Shown here in pieces: positions 36,441 to 50,214 of a stretch of DNA of 64,000 nucleotides (positions are counted from its first letter, which is position 1; the number at the start of each line of letters is the position of its first letter). The position numbers were made by a program, and so were the translations under genes. The notes below the pieces were generated by a model. It was not told the DNA's origin, did not search any database, and worked only from the letters and a program-made list of their open reading frames with translations. The DNA is from Nautilus pompilius (Eukaryota > Mollusca > Cephalopoda > Nautilida > Nautilidae), in NCBI GenBank assembly GCA_018389105.1, contig JACATO010001676.1:1-64000 (forward strand), in the 5' to 3' direction.

Positions 36441-37400
36441 TGACTAACCGCTCGCCAATGTGCGGTAGCTTCCCCTGCTTGGAATGGATCGGCTTATCAT
36501 TAAGTGAACAGAAGGATGAAGAACCTCTGCATCATTCTAATAATCTCCAGATTATCGAGACCGCAAACTTCCCATACACTTCCTCCTGTTTATATCTTGC
36601 AAAATTTTAGTTTTTTTGGACTTACTTTGAGAATGAGTTTTCGTGAATTCCCCCTCTCTCTCTCTTCCTCTCCATCCTCCCTCTCTCTCTATCTCTTCTG
36701 CCTACCTACATCCCCCCCTTTCGGCTCTTGCAGAAGAAGTCTGCTAATAATAAACAGCGGGCCCCATAAGGTTCTCCACCTGGAGGACAACATTTCTGGT
36801 TTTACATGTGTAGAGCAAAACAAGCTGTCTATTTAATGAATCCCTTCCTTCCCTGGCTGTAATGTACCTCAAAGAAATCACCATTCCTTCTAGGCAGCTG
36901 AGTCTCTTGTTTGTTAAACAACTTTAGCATTTCATTGTATTAAACAAGAGTAAGAGAAAAAATACAAACAACATTCATATCTGAGCTTGAATTATTCATG
37001 TACACATCTACACACACACACACAAATGTTTTGTTGTTTTTCTATTCTAATTCAGATCTTGTTAGTGTAGAACCAACCAAAAGGTTAGGGGTTGTTGTGT
37101 TTTCATTACCGTGGAGAGTGGGTATTATCCTATAATGCTTAAAATCAAAACCAAGTACCAACATTAGTCAGAATGCAGTTTGGGGGAATTCTTGAAATCT
37201 TGAAATAGCAGGACAGTTCAGGATTTTCGGGCACCCGTCGAGTCAGTACTGCGCCATGAGTACGACACTTGAGAATGGCATGGTGCTGAAGATTCAGTTG
37301 TTGTTCATCCCAAATTTTAAAAAAAATCCGTTAACTGGTTATTGTCGGGCATTGCAATTTTGCATTCTATCAACACTTAATGAAAAAACATGACTAGTGA
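36440..37400. other. Non-coding stretch
   Basis: The CpG density falls abruptly and AT-rich background resumes. The 110-codon frame at 36504-36836 includes a CT-repeat translation and is not recognised. Confidence 0.5.
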
Positions 37401-37409
37401 TAGATATAT

Positions 37410-37808
37410 TATATCATCTCTCTCTCTCTCTCTCCATCTGTAGTTCTCTATATATTTTTCTATATTCTCTCATGCAATACTATCTATATCTCTACATATT
37501 TTCCATATCTTCTCTTAGCTCTTTATATATTTTCCATGAACTCTTCTCATGAACACACTATTTATATCACCGTATATTTTCTACATCTTCTCTATCTGTA
37601 GTTCTCTATATATCTTCTATAAATTAAAGCATACTATCGGTATCTCTACTCTGTATATGTATATATTTTATATCATCTCTCTCTCTCTCTCTCAAACAAT
37701 ACCTATCACCGTATATTTGCTACATCTACTCTATCTGTAGTTCTCTATATATCTTCTATAAATTAAAGCATACTATCGTTATCTCTACTCTGTATATGTA
37801 TATATTTT

Positions 37809-37842
<34 letters not shown>

Positions 37843-37958
37843 CAAACAATACCTATCACCGTATATTTTCTACATCTACTCTATCTGTAGTTCTCTATAT
37901 ATCTTCTATAAATTAAAGCATACTATTGGTATCTCTACTCTGTATATGTATATATTTT

Positions 37959-37990
<32 letters not shown>

Positions 37991-38015
37991 GCTCTCTCTC
38001 AAACAATACCTGTAT
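37410..38015. repeat. Tandem repeat, 138-150 bp unit, three full copies
   Basis: Units contain CACCGTATATTTTCTACATC, ATCTGTAGTTCTCTATATATC, AAATTAAAGCATACTAT and TATATGTATATATTTTATATC followed by a CT run. CACCGTAT starts at 37569, 37707 and 37857. Unit length varies mainly with the CT run. A degenerate partial copy occupies 37410-37560. Confidence 0.9.
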
Positions 38016-40350
38016 CTACATTTGCATAACATATAAAAAAAACTAGGGTTTTACTTAAAACAGTTACTACTAGCTCTCATGTTTATTCAAAGATGGTAAA
38101 ACTTAACAAATTTGACACCATGCTGAAAACAATCTTTTCTTGTTGGGGGGACCTGATCACTAATTATCCATGATACCTTGAGACCTCAGATCTCACTATT
38201 TCTTCTCTCAACCATCTTCAACAAATTTCCACTTTAAACTGTAACTCAACTGCAAGACACGTGTGGTCTAAGAGGTACATTTTGGTTTTATTGAGCATCC
38301 ACTAGGCACTTTCTAACATGGTGATGCTCTTGTTTATCCTCCATATTTCAAGGAAGGCAACAGATGAACAGGTAGCCATACCTGACAATTATGTAAGGAA
38401 TAAAACAACAATAGGAAAAAAAAGATAATGATAAGGATGGAGAGTTTATTGGTGATGTACTATTTAAGGAAGGTAATGGAATTCCCCAACGGCTTAATAG
38501 TGGTGGTTGGAATGACCAGTGGGTCAGGCAGGCTCAAAGAACCAACTGAGGCTGCCACTCACACAAGCCAACAACAGAAATGCCTGCTGCAAAATGTCTG
38601 AAAATCAGCATCACTGTGATACTCCCAAAATTGTCCTCCTGTACCTTAAAAATTGCAAAAAAAAACAACAAATTTTTCCACAAGCCAACCCTCTATGGGG
38701 TGGTTTTCCTCGTTGATTTACAGTTCTCGGTGCAACATAAAAATAACCTTAGCAGAAGCATTGATAAACTCTAATCAGCAAAGGAATATTCAGACTTTGT
38801 ACGATTATTTAAAAAGTCATCATGAAAAGCCACTGGTGTGCATTAATATCTATTTTTAAAGGGGCACAACTCTTGTTCATAGAAAAATCTGTCAAAATGG
38901 CTGTGCCAAGAAACTTGTTTACATCAACATCTACAAGGGAGCACAGTGCTGTGGTTGCCATTAGGAGGCATTGCCAATCCTGCTCTACCACTTCCAACTT
39001 TGGCAGAGAAAGCCCTACTAGAACGTTTCATTTTTAGATGCGAGAGGAAACTCGCATAGCCAGCTGATGAAGAAGAGTGAGATGCCATGCTCACTAGGGA
39101 TGTATGCTGAGCCAAGTCAGTCCCTTAATAGAACTGAACTCAGGCCCTTGACTGTAACAATCCAGTAGTCTACCACTAGCCCACCATCCCACCCGTTTGG
39201 TCTATGTTTAAATCCCAAGCTCATGGTCATAGAGAGGATACAATGAATAGTTCATCTTTTCCACAAACAGCGTACAAAACATTCATTGCCTAGCAAGGCA
39301 ATTATAGAGCAAGTGTGAAATTTCTCTGAAAATTGTTATAACATGATTGCATGTATTCGGAGACTTATTTATTGGAAATGCTTCAGCGCTATTCCACAGC
39401 TGACACTAATAATCTAGAAACTGGCAGCAACAAACATCTTGAGAATTTGGTGGTCTCACAAGTTCATTTAAAAATCCATACCTTGTCTCCATTCAGAAAG
39501 ATAGAGAAGCTTAAAAGTTTCAGTCACCTGACATTAATTTCAAGACAGGAGGAGAGTGTTCAGAAAACAAATTAATCATCTTGACAGGTGCCAAAATAAA
39601 GCAGTATATATTTGTTTTAAAAAGGAATTATTTAACTGGTTCCCTTTGCAAGTGACAAAACTATGTTGGAGGCCTGCTGGTGCTGCTGCAGTGGCTACTT
39701 CACTTCCTTGTAATATATCCAACTAGCATTATTTGTTTTGTTATTTTATGGCCTTTTATTTTCTTTCTAAAATTGATACTTTATTTAAGATGATTTACAT
39801 CTTCATTGTGCTTACCTTTCACTCTATACCCTGCCAAATTTGATCAAAGAGTACAAATAAGGTAATCTGACAGACTTCTAATTAATGATAGCAAAGAAAG
39901 CTTAAGTAAATGAAAATAAATGGGAGGATACAAGAAATGGACTGTTCAAACTCTTCCATAAGAGGAAGGATTATCATCAAAACATCACTAATTTGCATAC
40001 ATGTAAATGTACCAACTTCCCGCATGACCTGCTATTGCAAGGGTTAAGTTTTGCCGGCAATTCTCCCTCCTCATACTTGTAACAAGAAGTGGGCGCTCAA
40101 CCAACTATTTGCTGGGAATCAATCGTGATTTACACCTATTTCCCTAGAACACTGAAGGATAATCCAACTAAACCGCCTGAACGCAGGAGAGCATCCATCC
40201 TCGCCCCCTGGGGGGGGGGTGTTGCCTCCCTTACAGGCATCAGTGTACGTAAGGTGGATTCTTTTTTGTGTTTGCTCTATTTGCCGTCGATTACTGCAGG
40301 TATGAAAGTTCACTTCATCATTCCCTGTAGTACCATTAAAGAAACTGTTT
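38016..40350. other. Non-coding stretch with one SINE
   Basis: I see no gene. The 74-codon frame at 39351-39575 has balanced composition but no motif or splice support. Confidence 0.5.
38930..39195 (-). mobile_element. SINE copy, near full length
   Basis: On the minus strand the head reads GGGCTAGTGGTAGACTACTG (A-box region). GGGCCTGAGTTCAGTTCTA (B-box region) follows. Then come CTCTTCTTCATCAGCTGG, the core TTTCCTCTCGCATCTAAAAA, and TTTCTCTGCCAAAGTTGGAAG. This is the clearest view of a tRNA-derived head joined to the body. Confidence 0.65.
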
Positions 40351-40352
40351 TC

Positions 40353-40354
<2 letters not shown>

Positions 40355-40384
<30 letters not shown>
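40355..40384. repeat. TA microsatellite
   Basis: About 13 TA units are followed by a T tract. Confidence 0.85.
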
Positions 40385-40389
<5 letters not shown>

Positions 40390-40635
40390 TTTTTGACACC
40401 GATAGCTGAACGCCTTACCTAATCAGTTTATTTTACCTGCCCATTGTCCTTTAGAACTTCGTAATCATTTGTAAAATGTTTCCATTCTACAATCCACCAC
40501 AAGTAGAAAGCACACTATTTATTATCTATTTATTATGGCTACCACATTTAATTTTATTTATTAATTTAAATACTGAAGAAATGTGAAGGAAAGGAAACTT
40601 GGATAAAGCAATATTCCCCCACAAAAAAGTATCAT

Positions 40636-40639
40636 ATAT

Positions 40640-40671
<32 letters not shown>
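40636..40671. repeat. TA-TG compound microsatellite
   Basis: TA repeats change directly to TG repeats. Confidence 0.85.
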
Positions 40672-40672
<1 letters not shown>

Positions 40673-40954
40673 TAAACACAGGTGTTTACTAAAAACATTG
40701 ATAAGATGGAATGGCAGATATTTTCTAACCCCAGATCAAATGTCTGACAGGGGGTAGGAGAACTAGAAAAGAAGGTATTGTATGTGTGCGTATCAGAGGG
40801 CAGGTATTGGGAATGGGTCTAAGCCTACCTGACACTGTGGAATCCTGTCTTTCAACAAACGGAAAAATTACATCAAACAAAATCCTGGCGACTCTGTTTA
40901 ATTATCTGCTGCACCAGTCCGTGACAAAAAAAAAAAAAAAAAAATTTAAAGAGG

Positions 40955-41015
40955 AGAGAGAGATGACGTCAGTTACAGAGATAGAGAGAAGAGAGAGAGA
41001 GAGAGAGAGAGAACA
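40955..41015. repeat. Isolated copy of the 33.6-kb minisatellite motif
   Basis: GAGATGACGTCAGTTACAGAG followed by a GA run repeats the motif of the 33.6-34.4 kb minisatellite about 6.5 kb away. An A tract precedes it. Confidence 0.6.
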
Positions 41016-41080
41016 GTCACATCCATTGAAAAAAACAGGTGTGGCTGGGGGCAGGGTAATTAAAATCTAGTCCAGCAATA

Positions 41081-41107
41081 TACATACATACATACATACA
41101 TACATAT
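41081..41107. repeat. ACAT tetranucleotide repeat
   Basis: About six TACA units, followed by a TA run. Confidence 0.85.
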
Positions 41108-41109
41108 CT

Positions 41110-43810
41110 ATTATATATATATCCCGTAATGTCTTCAGCTTTAACTTTTTATTACTACATGCATACAAATGCAAAAAGAAAAAACAGAATATGATAATAA
41201 ACAAATATGTTGTGTAGAATGTTTTAAACTGAATATTGATTCCACTATAGCTTTTATTACCCCCCCTTTTTTTTTAAATGGTTGTACACTTTAAAGGGAT
41301 ACTTTAGAAGTTTTGCATTCATTACTTAGTTTTTCTGCCAAAGCCAGAGACATAAGCCCACCCCCATGACACAGAACAGGCAAGGTGCTCTCGGGCAGAT
41401 AGCGGTGGCACTGCGATCTCTCGCGCCAGGATTGTCTTCCCCGCAGAGAGCTAATTAAACATTTTCCGCTAAGCACTAATGATGACCGCAGTTTGGTGTT
41501 TTGCTAGCACTAAATTAGAGCAGACAAAAACAGTGGCGTCACGGAGCGTACCATCTCGCGCAAACGTAACGCAGCCGAACACTCGGTAACATACAACGCT
41601 GTACGAGTGACTCAGAACCACACACCTACAACCATGACATAGAACCAAGCACCGTATAACGTACCGCAACAAAACAACTCCGGTTTTGAAAAGTTCAGAG
41701 GGGATGTAATTTTAAGAAAATCATCTTGCATCACTGACAAACATACCACATACAGACTTTAAGTTACGAATCTGATAAGCGTTAGTGATATAGATTTAAA
41801 GTTAGTGCTGAAGTCCATCAGCTTTCATGTTCGGAAATCCTTCAGATTAGATCGGACCAGCTTATAAGGCAAACTCTTGTTTTATTTTCGGTTTTGAGGA
41901 GGCAAAATAAAAGAAAAAAAAAGACCTTTTCTTTCTTTCTAATTATTCATACAATTATACTTTACATTTCTAAAAAAAAAAAATAGTAATTTGCTTTTAC
42001 TTCCTTAAAGTTTGAGGTATTATTGAAGCTGTATCCAATCAACACTTTAAAAAGGTCAAAGCTACAGTTCCTAAACTAATTCTTAAAAATATCCAACACC
42101 ACGATCTTTATATTTCAGTTTCTTTTCTTTTTGAAAACTTGTTGAAATATCGTCTCTTCAGAAAGGTCAAGGGAGATGCAACGATGTTGATTGGGGGGGG
42201 GGTCACTTTAACACAGCTTTTAGCAAAGTGAAATTAGTGGATTATCTCCTCATTACTACAGACTGTAAAAGGGTTTTTTTTTTAAAAAAAGCAAAATGGA
42301 AAGAAGGATTGTCCTCCTTGTGAACCCGCCCTTATGCCACTACTGTTCAGTAGTCTTGCCATAGATTTCATTTTGTTTATGCCACCATAACTCTCTGGAA
42401 TAAACTAAGAAAAGGGGGGGGGAAACAATAAGTCAACAACTATAAATTATGGGTATGAAAACCTTCAACAAACATTCATAAAACCCCCTTGCTTATTTTT
42501 GAGATAATTTACAAGTATCCAGTGACTTTTTAAGGGGAACCTGTACCAGTGTTTGCTTTCAGACATTGTTTTAAAGATTTATTAGACTGAAAATCTTTCT
42601 TTTGTTTGTTCTCTCCCATCCATTTTTTTATGGACCACGTCATGAATCCAACATTTCTCACTTGCCCTCGGGTATTTCTTCTTGCTTTTCATTTTGTGCA
42701 TAATGTTGCATAATGAAAGTAAGTCCTCTGCATGGTCAGATATTCACCAGGCATTACAATTCAAGGTGCGAATAGCCTATATATGTTGTTGTTGTTCTTT
42801 CTGTAAGTTTAAGTTAAAACTAGGAGGCAGGATGCTCCTTTAGCTTATGCAAAGCAGCTGATGTAAAAGGATTATTCATAACTAAATTTCAAAGTCAGAA
42901 GTGCTGGCATCCCCTCATGCCATCATGGCGCAGAATAGGCAACACTTAGCAGACAAGCATAGCACTATATCCCTTAAAGGCATCACTGTATGGCGCAACA
43001 ACAAAGAAGGTATACATACATGTGCTTACACAAGCAGTCATAGCTGCAGGCAGATATAACAATCCACGAAGCGAGAAGAAGGGCGTTTTTGATGAGGGAA
43101 AAGTACTGCAAGAAGTTCCGCAATAAACCTTTTCTGGTAGCCATTTGCTTCCACACACACACACACACACACACACACGTAACTCTATGCACAAACAGAT
43201 ATATGCATGAAATATAGGAGTTCTTCTTGGACGAGTCTACAATCCCTATGGCCATCTGAGCGCACACTGAGCGTTTGTTATCGTCGCACGGCTATTCAAA
43301 ATGCGATTAAGAACTGATAATTATAAACCTTTCATCTTTTATACAAGCTTGGGCACATTTTGATGGTGCATAAGCAATGAATCATAACATCCTGTACTTG
43401 TTGCTTTGAGCCTGACATCACTCACTCCTCTCAGGGCTTGTGTCTGATAGAGCATTTATCTCATTAGGCCTTTGGCAAAACAGTATCGAAGGAATGCCCC
43501 TGTCGAAAATTACATTTTACTTTGCAAAACAAAATGGGAAAGAAAAAAAAAGAAGCTTATAACTGATTTGCTACCATAAACGAATTAAAGTTATAAATTA
43601 AATTTACCACTAATTTTTAATTTAAAAAACAGCAACAAAAAAAAACTCTAAAGTAATTTTGTATCATAAGGAAGCAGTGAGTACAGGATATGTTGATTAT
43701 CCATAAATAAAATAACCTTTGTGTCATCTAGACACAGCAAAACATTTTCTTTTCTTTCTTTTTCCGATGTCCAGATATAATTAAAATGGTTGTTGTTGTC
43801 GCATCTACAT
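41110..43810. other. Non-coding stretch
   Basis: Mostly AT-rich. A short CG-containing segment at 41380-41680 carries two unrecognised minus-strand frames (41291-41476 and 41469-41672). A CA array lies at 43154-43178. No gene is supported. Confidence 0.45.
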
Positions 43811-43812
43811 AC

Positions 43813-44800
43813 ACTGGCATTCAAAATTATGAGGATACCATATTAAAACATTGTTATCTGCCCTTTTCATCACGTTATTATCAATGAAAATGCATTATTT
43901 CAGTATACACATGTAAAATCAGATTAATCACGTGTTAGAATATTAAAAAAAAAAAACAATTCATTGGGATATTGTTATCACTTTTTTTTTCACCCAAAAC
44001 AAACATCTTTCATGTCATTGACAGCTGCCGGTATTATGTGCATCCTATTCGGTAACTTTTCAAAATACTGCCTTGTAAGTAAACACTATTCTTCTGCCAA
44101 ATAGTTCCCTAACTGACAAACAAGGGGTAGAAATTTTCCTCGACTCTTTCATCCATTTTGTTTAATGAGATTTGCGTCTGGGGACACTGATGTGGCAAGC
44201 CCATGGTTTCGAGAAGATTTCTAATTCCTTTCTAGCAAGGAATTCTACAATAAGCTTTGCAGTAAATTTCAGATCGTTATCTTCTTGTAGCACAAGCCGA
44301 TGACTTATCGAACGATGATGGCCCGATGAAATTGCACGACATTACAGAATATTGTAATGTGTCTATTAGATTCTATCATTACTTTAGCATTTCCACCACC
44401 ATTCTTGACTGTAGAGTGAACCAGCTCTTGAACTTTTCTCCAGCCTTTCTTCTAATGTACAGTCACCCCCTTAGAACCAAATTTCTCAAGCCCCATTCTC
44501 ATCCAGTCGCACTATTTCACCAAGCTGTAATTTGGATGTTGCCTAGCGTAGTCAAATAACTTTTTCTTGTTATCACATCAAAGCAGGAACTTTCCAGCTG
44601 CTTGTCAGCCAATCAGTCCAATCTCTCTTGGCCATCTTTTGGTGGCAAAGGTTGAGATGCTGAACATTACAAAGGAATCGCAGTCTCCGGTTAGTTGGTT
44701 ACCTATCAAGAGGTCGGCTTAGACCTTTGAACATGTAACCTATCTTCCTGTTCCATGCTCTTTCTCCTTCATCCCCAGCTCGTTCAGTTTACAGCTGTAC
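43813..44800 (-). pseudogene. Tc1/mariner-type transposase relic
   Basis: On the minus strand, fragments in several frames follow the order of a Tc1 transposase. FGSKGVTVH and ELVHSTVKNGGGN (usually VKHGGGN) lie near 44390-44520. VLQEDNDLKFTAK, around the second catalytic Asp, is near 44270-44295. EFLARKE is near 44230. A SPDANLIKQN stretch lies where SPDLNPIEN is usual, near 44150-44190, so the expected catalytic Glu reads as Lys. Frameshifts and stops separate the pieces, so it is inactive. At 43813 the sequence CACTGGCATTCAAAATTATG, preceded by TA, looks like the terminal inverted repeat. I did not find the matching right end. Tc1 elements normally insert at TA and move by cut-and-paste. 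Confidence 0.75.
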
Positions 44801-47800
44801 TAGTTGGCCTCATTGGAGTAACCAGCTTTGTGAAAGGCAGTAAGTAATTGGCGTTATCCGTGTTTCGTATGTAATTTTATTTTTAGAGGCCAAACAAAGA
44901 AAGAAATAGCAGTCATCAATAACAAGGTCTAATAACGTGTACAAAAGCACAGTATGAGCTATCAATTATTTAAATTAGTAGTAAGAAATCATATCAGATG
45001 AACACCATAACATCCTGCTTTTGGTATGAACTGAATTTAAGTGATAACATCACAATCAACGGTTTATATGTTGTGATACATGATTCGTTAAATTCTAATT
45101 GTTTATTTTTGCTTGGATAATGTATTCTTATTAACGATAATGTTTTGAAAAAGCAGATAATGTTTTTTATGGTAGGTTAGTAATAATGAGCGCAAGTGTA
45201 ATTTATATTAATATAATGCCCTCCTTGTGTTATGTACTCTGATCTAAACAATATGGGGATACTGCGATATAAATTGAATGAATTCATATCGAGGATAAAA
45301 TATTTGCATACCATTCAAGGTTGACCATAAAGTATAGTAAAAAGAGTCTTCTTTGCATGGTATCTGGAAATTGTTTAATGTGTTTAGTGCCAACATAAGA
45401 CAATGAATAGTTGCTACCTAAACAGCCTAAAGTCACACATGACCTTTAACAGCATAGAACCCAGCTTCATTCTGCCATAGTTCAGCACAAATAAGTCTTA
45501 ACCCACTCTGGCCTTGTCCTATGGTATGTAAAATATCTAACATCTAACTTGCAGATTAGCAGAGTGTAGCTACTGCTCTGAGAGACATGAGTCTTACAAT
45601 CCCGCCACTATTTATTCTGGTCAGGATGTGCTGAGATAGCATGGCTACATCAATCCTCCATGAACAGGTGACGTCACAGTTACTTCTAAAGGTGGTTCTG
45701 TCCTGTTGTGGTGCCACATAAAATAAACTATTCTCTATTCCTCTGCCATCAGCCGATAACACTATGCTTTACACCAAGTTCAGCAGCCACATGTCTGTCT
45801 ACTTCCAACCTGTAGCCTAGGTACAGCCAGGCACTGCTACTCGTTGGTAAGGCATTGTCACTCAACGCTTGGTAACTTTATTATCTGAACATTCATGGCA
45901 GGCTTTATATCCCTAACCATTGTTATGCAAATTTGGAATCACCTGATAGCGCTGTGACTTTTGTGGGTATACCCCATCCAGAGACAATGTGTTGCATGCG
46001 CTGCAAGATTTGAAGGATCAACCTTCTAGTGGCCAACATGGTAACCAGTCACAAAGGAGATTTCATACAAAATATCCCTAAACCAATCAAAAACGCCTTC
46101 TTATCAAGTTTTGGTACAGATCAAGTTTTGTAATAAAAAATAGCTATTAGCAAATCAGAGTGGCCATTTTACAACAATGCTGGGCCTACCGCAGATTTCA
46201 ATGATGCTACCTAGGTGACATGTGGCCTGCAGCAGCAAAACGGTTAAGAAACAAACTGAGAAAATTCTAGTGATGCAAAACGTTTTGGCCTTGCTATATA
46301 TTTAAAATGACACTTATAGCATCTAGAAAGAAATAAAACTTCCCCTGTCATCCACAAAGAGCTCAAATTACTTTTTGTAATATTTCTTTATAGTTAAATA
46401 AAATGTATAGTGACTAGATAGAGTTAAAAATGGCCTTTTATGAAGTCATACGTATAGCAAAAATGAAAATTAGAGTGACTGGATGGCAAAGAAATATGGA
46501 ACTGAATTCTAGTATTGGTATAAAAGAATGAAAAGAAAACTGGCTTGTGTTCATCATATCATTTTCAGCCCTGTTCAGATATTTGTTTTGAAGGGGCAGT
46601 GCTACAGATGTACTTGTTCAGCAGATTCTCCAAGATGAGAGAGACAGAGACAGAGACACACAGAAAGAGAGAACCGTTGTTGTTAGGATAGAGGCTGCAC
46701 AGTCACGGACCCAGATGGTGGAAATGGTCAAACATGAACAGGAGTCTGCTTTCTCAGCTATGAAGGGTCAAGGGTTAGGGAGATATTTTTTCGAAGACTG
46801 TTTCATGTTCAACTGCAGGTAACAACCACAGCAGATGATTGCTGCATGCCACTTTTGGCTTGGTGAAGCAGAACCACAGCACCGATTCAGATTGCTTCTG
46901 GTCTCTCTGCATCCGTGGAGGAAAGACTGGTGTCGGCCTCAACCATATGCAGGAAGCCTTAATCAAAGAGGTCCCTATATGAAACAATCCATGGTGTGTA
47001 GTATCTGCCATAAAACAGAAGTGGCTAAACTACTAATGCTGCAAACAAGTGGCTTGGACATCACGTGACTGGAGTAATTTTTTTCATTAGTGATGAATCA
47101 AGATTTGATTTCTAAAGCAGTGGACCTGTTAATGGCCTGGGCAGGAATTTGTATTCTGTATTCATAGTTAAAATTGCCATACCGTGCGTTTCTATAATCA
47201 AAATTTACGACGATTTATCCAACTTGACATTCGGTAACCTGAATTCCGATATAATCGTCTTTTTATTTTTTAGAAGAGACTTCTACTGCATCTCTCTCTC
47301 TCTCTCTCTAGTCTGGAAACTGATAACTCCACAGGTCCATTATCTCTCCCCCTGCCTCACCATCAGAAGTACCCATGATGCTGATGGAGCAGAACATGGT
47401 GGCAGTTCAAACACAGATGTGAATAAACTGATTCCGTGGACGGAGTTCTACCCTATGAAAGCAGCACAACTATAAGGACTTTCAAATCTCTCCCCACACT
47501 CCACCCCACCATTGTTGTAATTTTCTTTTCTTTCACCAATATCTGAATGCTACAACCCATCACCATACTTTTTGTTGGTTCTGCACACATACGGAATTTC
47601 TCGAAATTCCAGCCTTAGCAAAATCCATAACAGCAAGAAAACACCAACATCTGGCCACAATAAGTAAATATTGGTCCTTATTTGAGAAAGAATACTGATC
47701 TAGTAAGGATGGGCTTACTAGAAAGTTTTACAGAGATTTTTTTTGTTTTTGTTTTGCTTTCAGCTTTACTAAGGGTCATGCTAACAAATAAACTAATGTT

Positions 47801-48230
47801 CTGGTGCAGTTAGATGTCGGTAGGCAGGGTTGGTAATGGAACTGTTAATGGATGGAACGAGTTAATCAAAAGCGCAGCTAACAGTGGTAGTATTAATCGA
47901 TTTAAGAATTGAGTTGATGCCCCTTTATCTTCCATGTAGAAGCACCTTGTGCAAGCTATGGTGGTATCCTGTCTTTGTAGCTACTAGACCAAGCTAAGCT
48001 AAACACAAATGGTGCATTACTTCACCAAAGAAAACCTTAGTGAAATTCTTCTGGCAGAAAGTGGGAGAGAAAGTGGTCACTCAAAAGTTGGCAGGCATGG
48101 AATAGCAAAGAAATGGCAGCGCTATCTAGACATCGGCCATGACCACAATTGGAGCCATATGTACCTGAGGAAAAACATAACCTTTGCTTCATCTTTAACG
48201 ACTGATGTAAGGAACCAAAAGAAACCGTGT
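44800..48230. other. Non-coding stretch
   Basis: No gene is recognised. A perfect TGACGTCA palindrome occurs near 45671. Short frames at 46775-47475 have no motif; part may be old repeat DNA. Confidence 0.45.
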
Positions 48231-48239
48231 TTACGTTTC

Positions 48240-48345
48240 ACTTTCCTAAACCAAGAGGGTGAGAACAGGGCGTGTGCTTACCATAGAAAGTCCCCACTAT
48301 AAACCTCCTTTTTATTTAGATGTGGAACGAAACCAGGAATTTAAA
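48240..48345 (-). mobile_element. SINE fragment
   Basis: The inverted core variant TTTATTTAGATGTGGAACGA is preceded on the plus strand by CCATAGAAAGTCCCCACTAT. This corresponds to the GGTAGAG..TCTGCCATAG region of other copies. Confidence 0.35.
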
Positions 48346-48349
48346 ATGG

Positions 48350-50210
48350 AATTTACACGACACTAAATACAAACAGAAAATGTCATCTGTAATGTGTTGG
48401 GCTTTTGTGAAGAAGTCTGACATTATATCACATTCCAGCTAAAGGTAAAAGATCCGAGGAGAAGTAACGTTAATTTCTCTTTGCTTACAATTTTATTTTT
48501 GACCAAAGTAATTCTGAGACGCAGAATATGTTTGCTAGATGTATTTCTATATGGGCATCATAATGTAATTAACTCTAGGGTGAGGCTGCACAAAACCTGC
48601 AACAAATTAGGGAGATGTTCCCACATTTCAGCGGTACGGAATTTGACGTAAGGTTGAGGGTTAATGATAAAAAAGAAATACGTCATTGATGACACAAATC
48701 TTGAGTGCTACAAATTCAGTAAGGGATTGGATCACATGTTCACTTTTGGGATAGGGTCAGTTTCATAGCACTGCATTATGGGAATGTTTCTTTAATTTTC
48801 AGCGGACAGTAGTCTGTTTCATATTCCATGAAAACCCCAGGTTTAATATGCTCATATTCTTAAACCATTTGCACGCATGTATTCTCTCTTTCTTTTTTCA
48901 GAGTGATAGGGGTACATTGACGTTTTTCTCTATAAACTCATACAACGAAAATTTGATGCGCAAGAAGTTTAGAAATTAAAGGTTCAATGTCTCAAAACCC
49001 AAATTCAAAAAAAAAATGAAGAAATCAATGTGCATATAAATTATCCATCTGCAAAAGTCAAGGCAAATATTTCAAAAGACAACAAAAAACTTTTAATTAT
49101 TTCAAAATTCTAATCTAGAATAATCCTCTAGACAGTTTGGAGACAAACGTCAACCTAAAACAATTATCTGGTGATAGCAGAACGAAACATCAAAACCACT
49201 AGTTTCTACAGTCTACATTACTTACTACAGCTTTAAAATAGCCTCCCAAAAACAAGCCTACAGACACTGGTGAGAGACAGCTGAAAAGACGCCAAGCAGT
49301 TGGGGGATCAATACAATTTATTATGTAGAAATCTGGAAAGACAAGACCTTAGTGCAATACCAATACAGTATATCTATTGCCTGTACACACAGCTGTTGTG
49401 AAGTACCCACGTTCACTGTCACTATATATATATATCTATATATATATATCCAACCAACCTTTCCCTCCTCCTCTGACTAAATGGACTAATCCTTTCCCTC
49501 AGGTGAGCTAAAAGCCATATGTCTCTAGACACCTGTCTCATATAACAGCCTCAGTACAGGTGCAATGACTGTGAACAATGTAACAATACAACATCAGATA
49601 ACAAGGTCCAAGGTAAGAATTCTCAAAAAAAAAAAAAGAAAAAAATTGCATTTCAGTTAATGTCATTCCTGCCAGTTCTGTATAACATAAATTAAATTTA
49701 TTGCACTCACCTGTAATCAAATAATTACAATAGCCATTACCACAGCACAGATAATGAAAAAAAAAATGCATACAAACATAATGTAAACATAAACTATATA
49801 TATATAAGCTTAATATGATATATAGAAATTTAGATAAAATATCTAAGGGGAGATAACCTAATAAAATTCCTGGCTGGGCAACAATTGTAGATTTCACTGT
49901 TTTTTAATTGTTGATTGGCTCAGATGCCTGCAAAAGTTTAAGCCAGTGAGACAAGTGAGCCGTTTCAATACTGCAAGGTTTCTGTGAAGCATTTCCCTGA
50001 AAGCCAAACCATCTTCAGAACTCAGACACCAGCGGTGAGTTGTGTCACTAGAAATATCCGGTAGATTTGCTTATTTAGTAAAGAGAGAGAGAGAGAGTTT
50101 ATGATGGTGTAATGATGCATGTTTTAGAATTGGAACTGACACATATCAAACTAGCCACGATTTATATGCTGGGGTGGATCATGAATTACCATTAGTCGAA
50201 ATCAACTGAA
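48350..50210. other. Non-coding stretch
   Basis: AT-rich with TA runs near 49423-49450 and 49795. The 119-codon minus frame at 49538-49897 is hydrophobic because of TA/T composition and is not supported. Confidence 0.5.
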
Positions 50211-50214
50211 GACT

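Noticed and set aside
42983..43267. Overlapping minus frames with Val-Cys runs
   Set aside because: They translate a CA microsatellite. There are no other coding signals.
44326..44559. 77-codon plus-strand frame
   Set aside because: It is the antisense shadow of the Tc1-like transposase relic.
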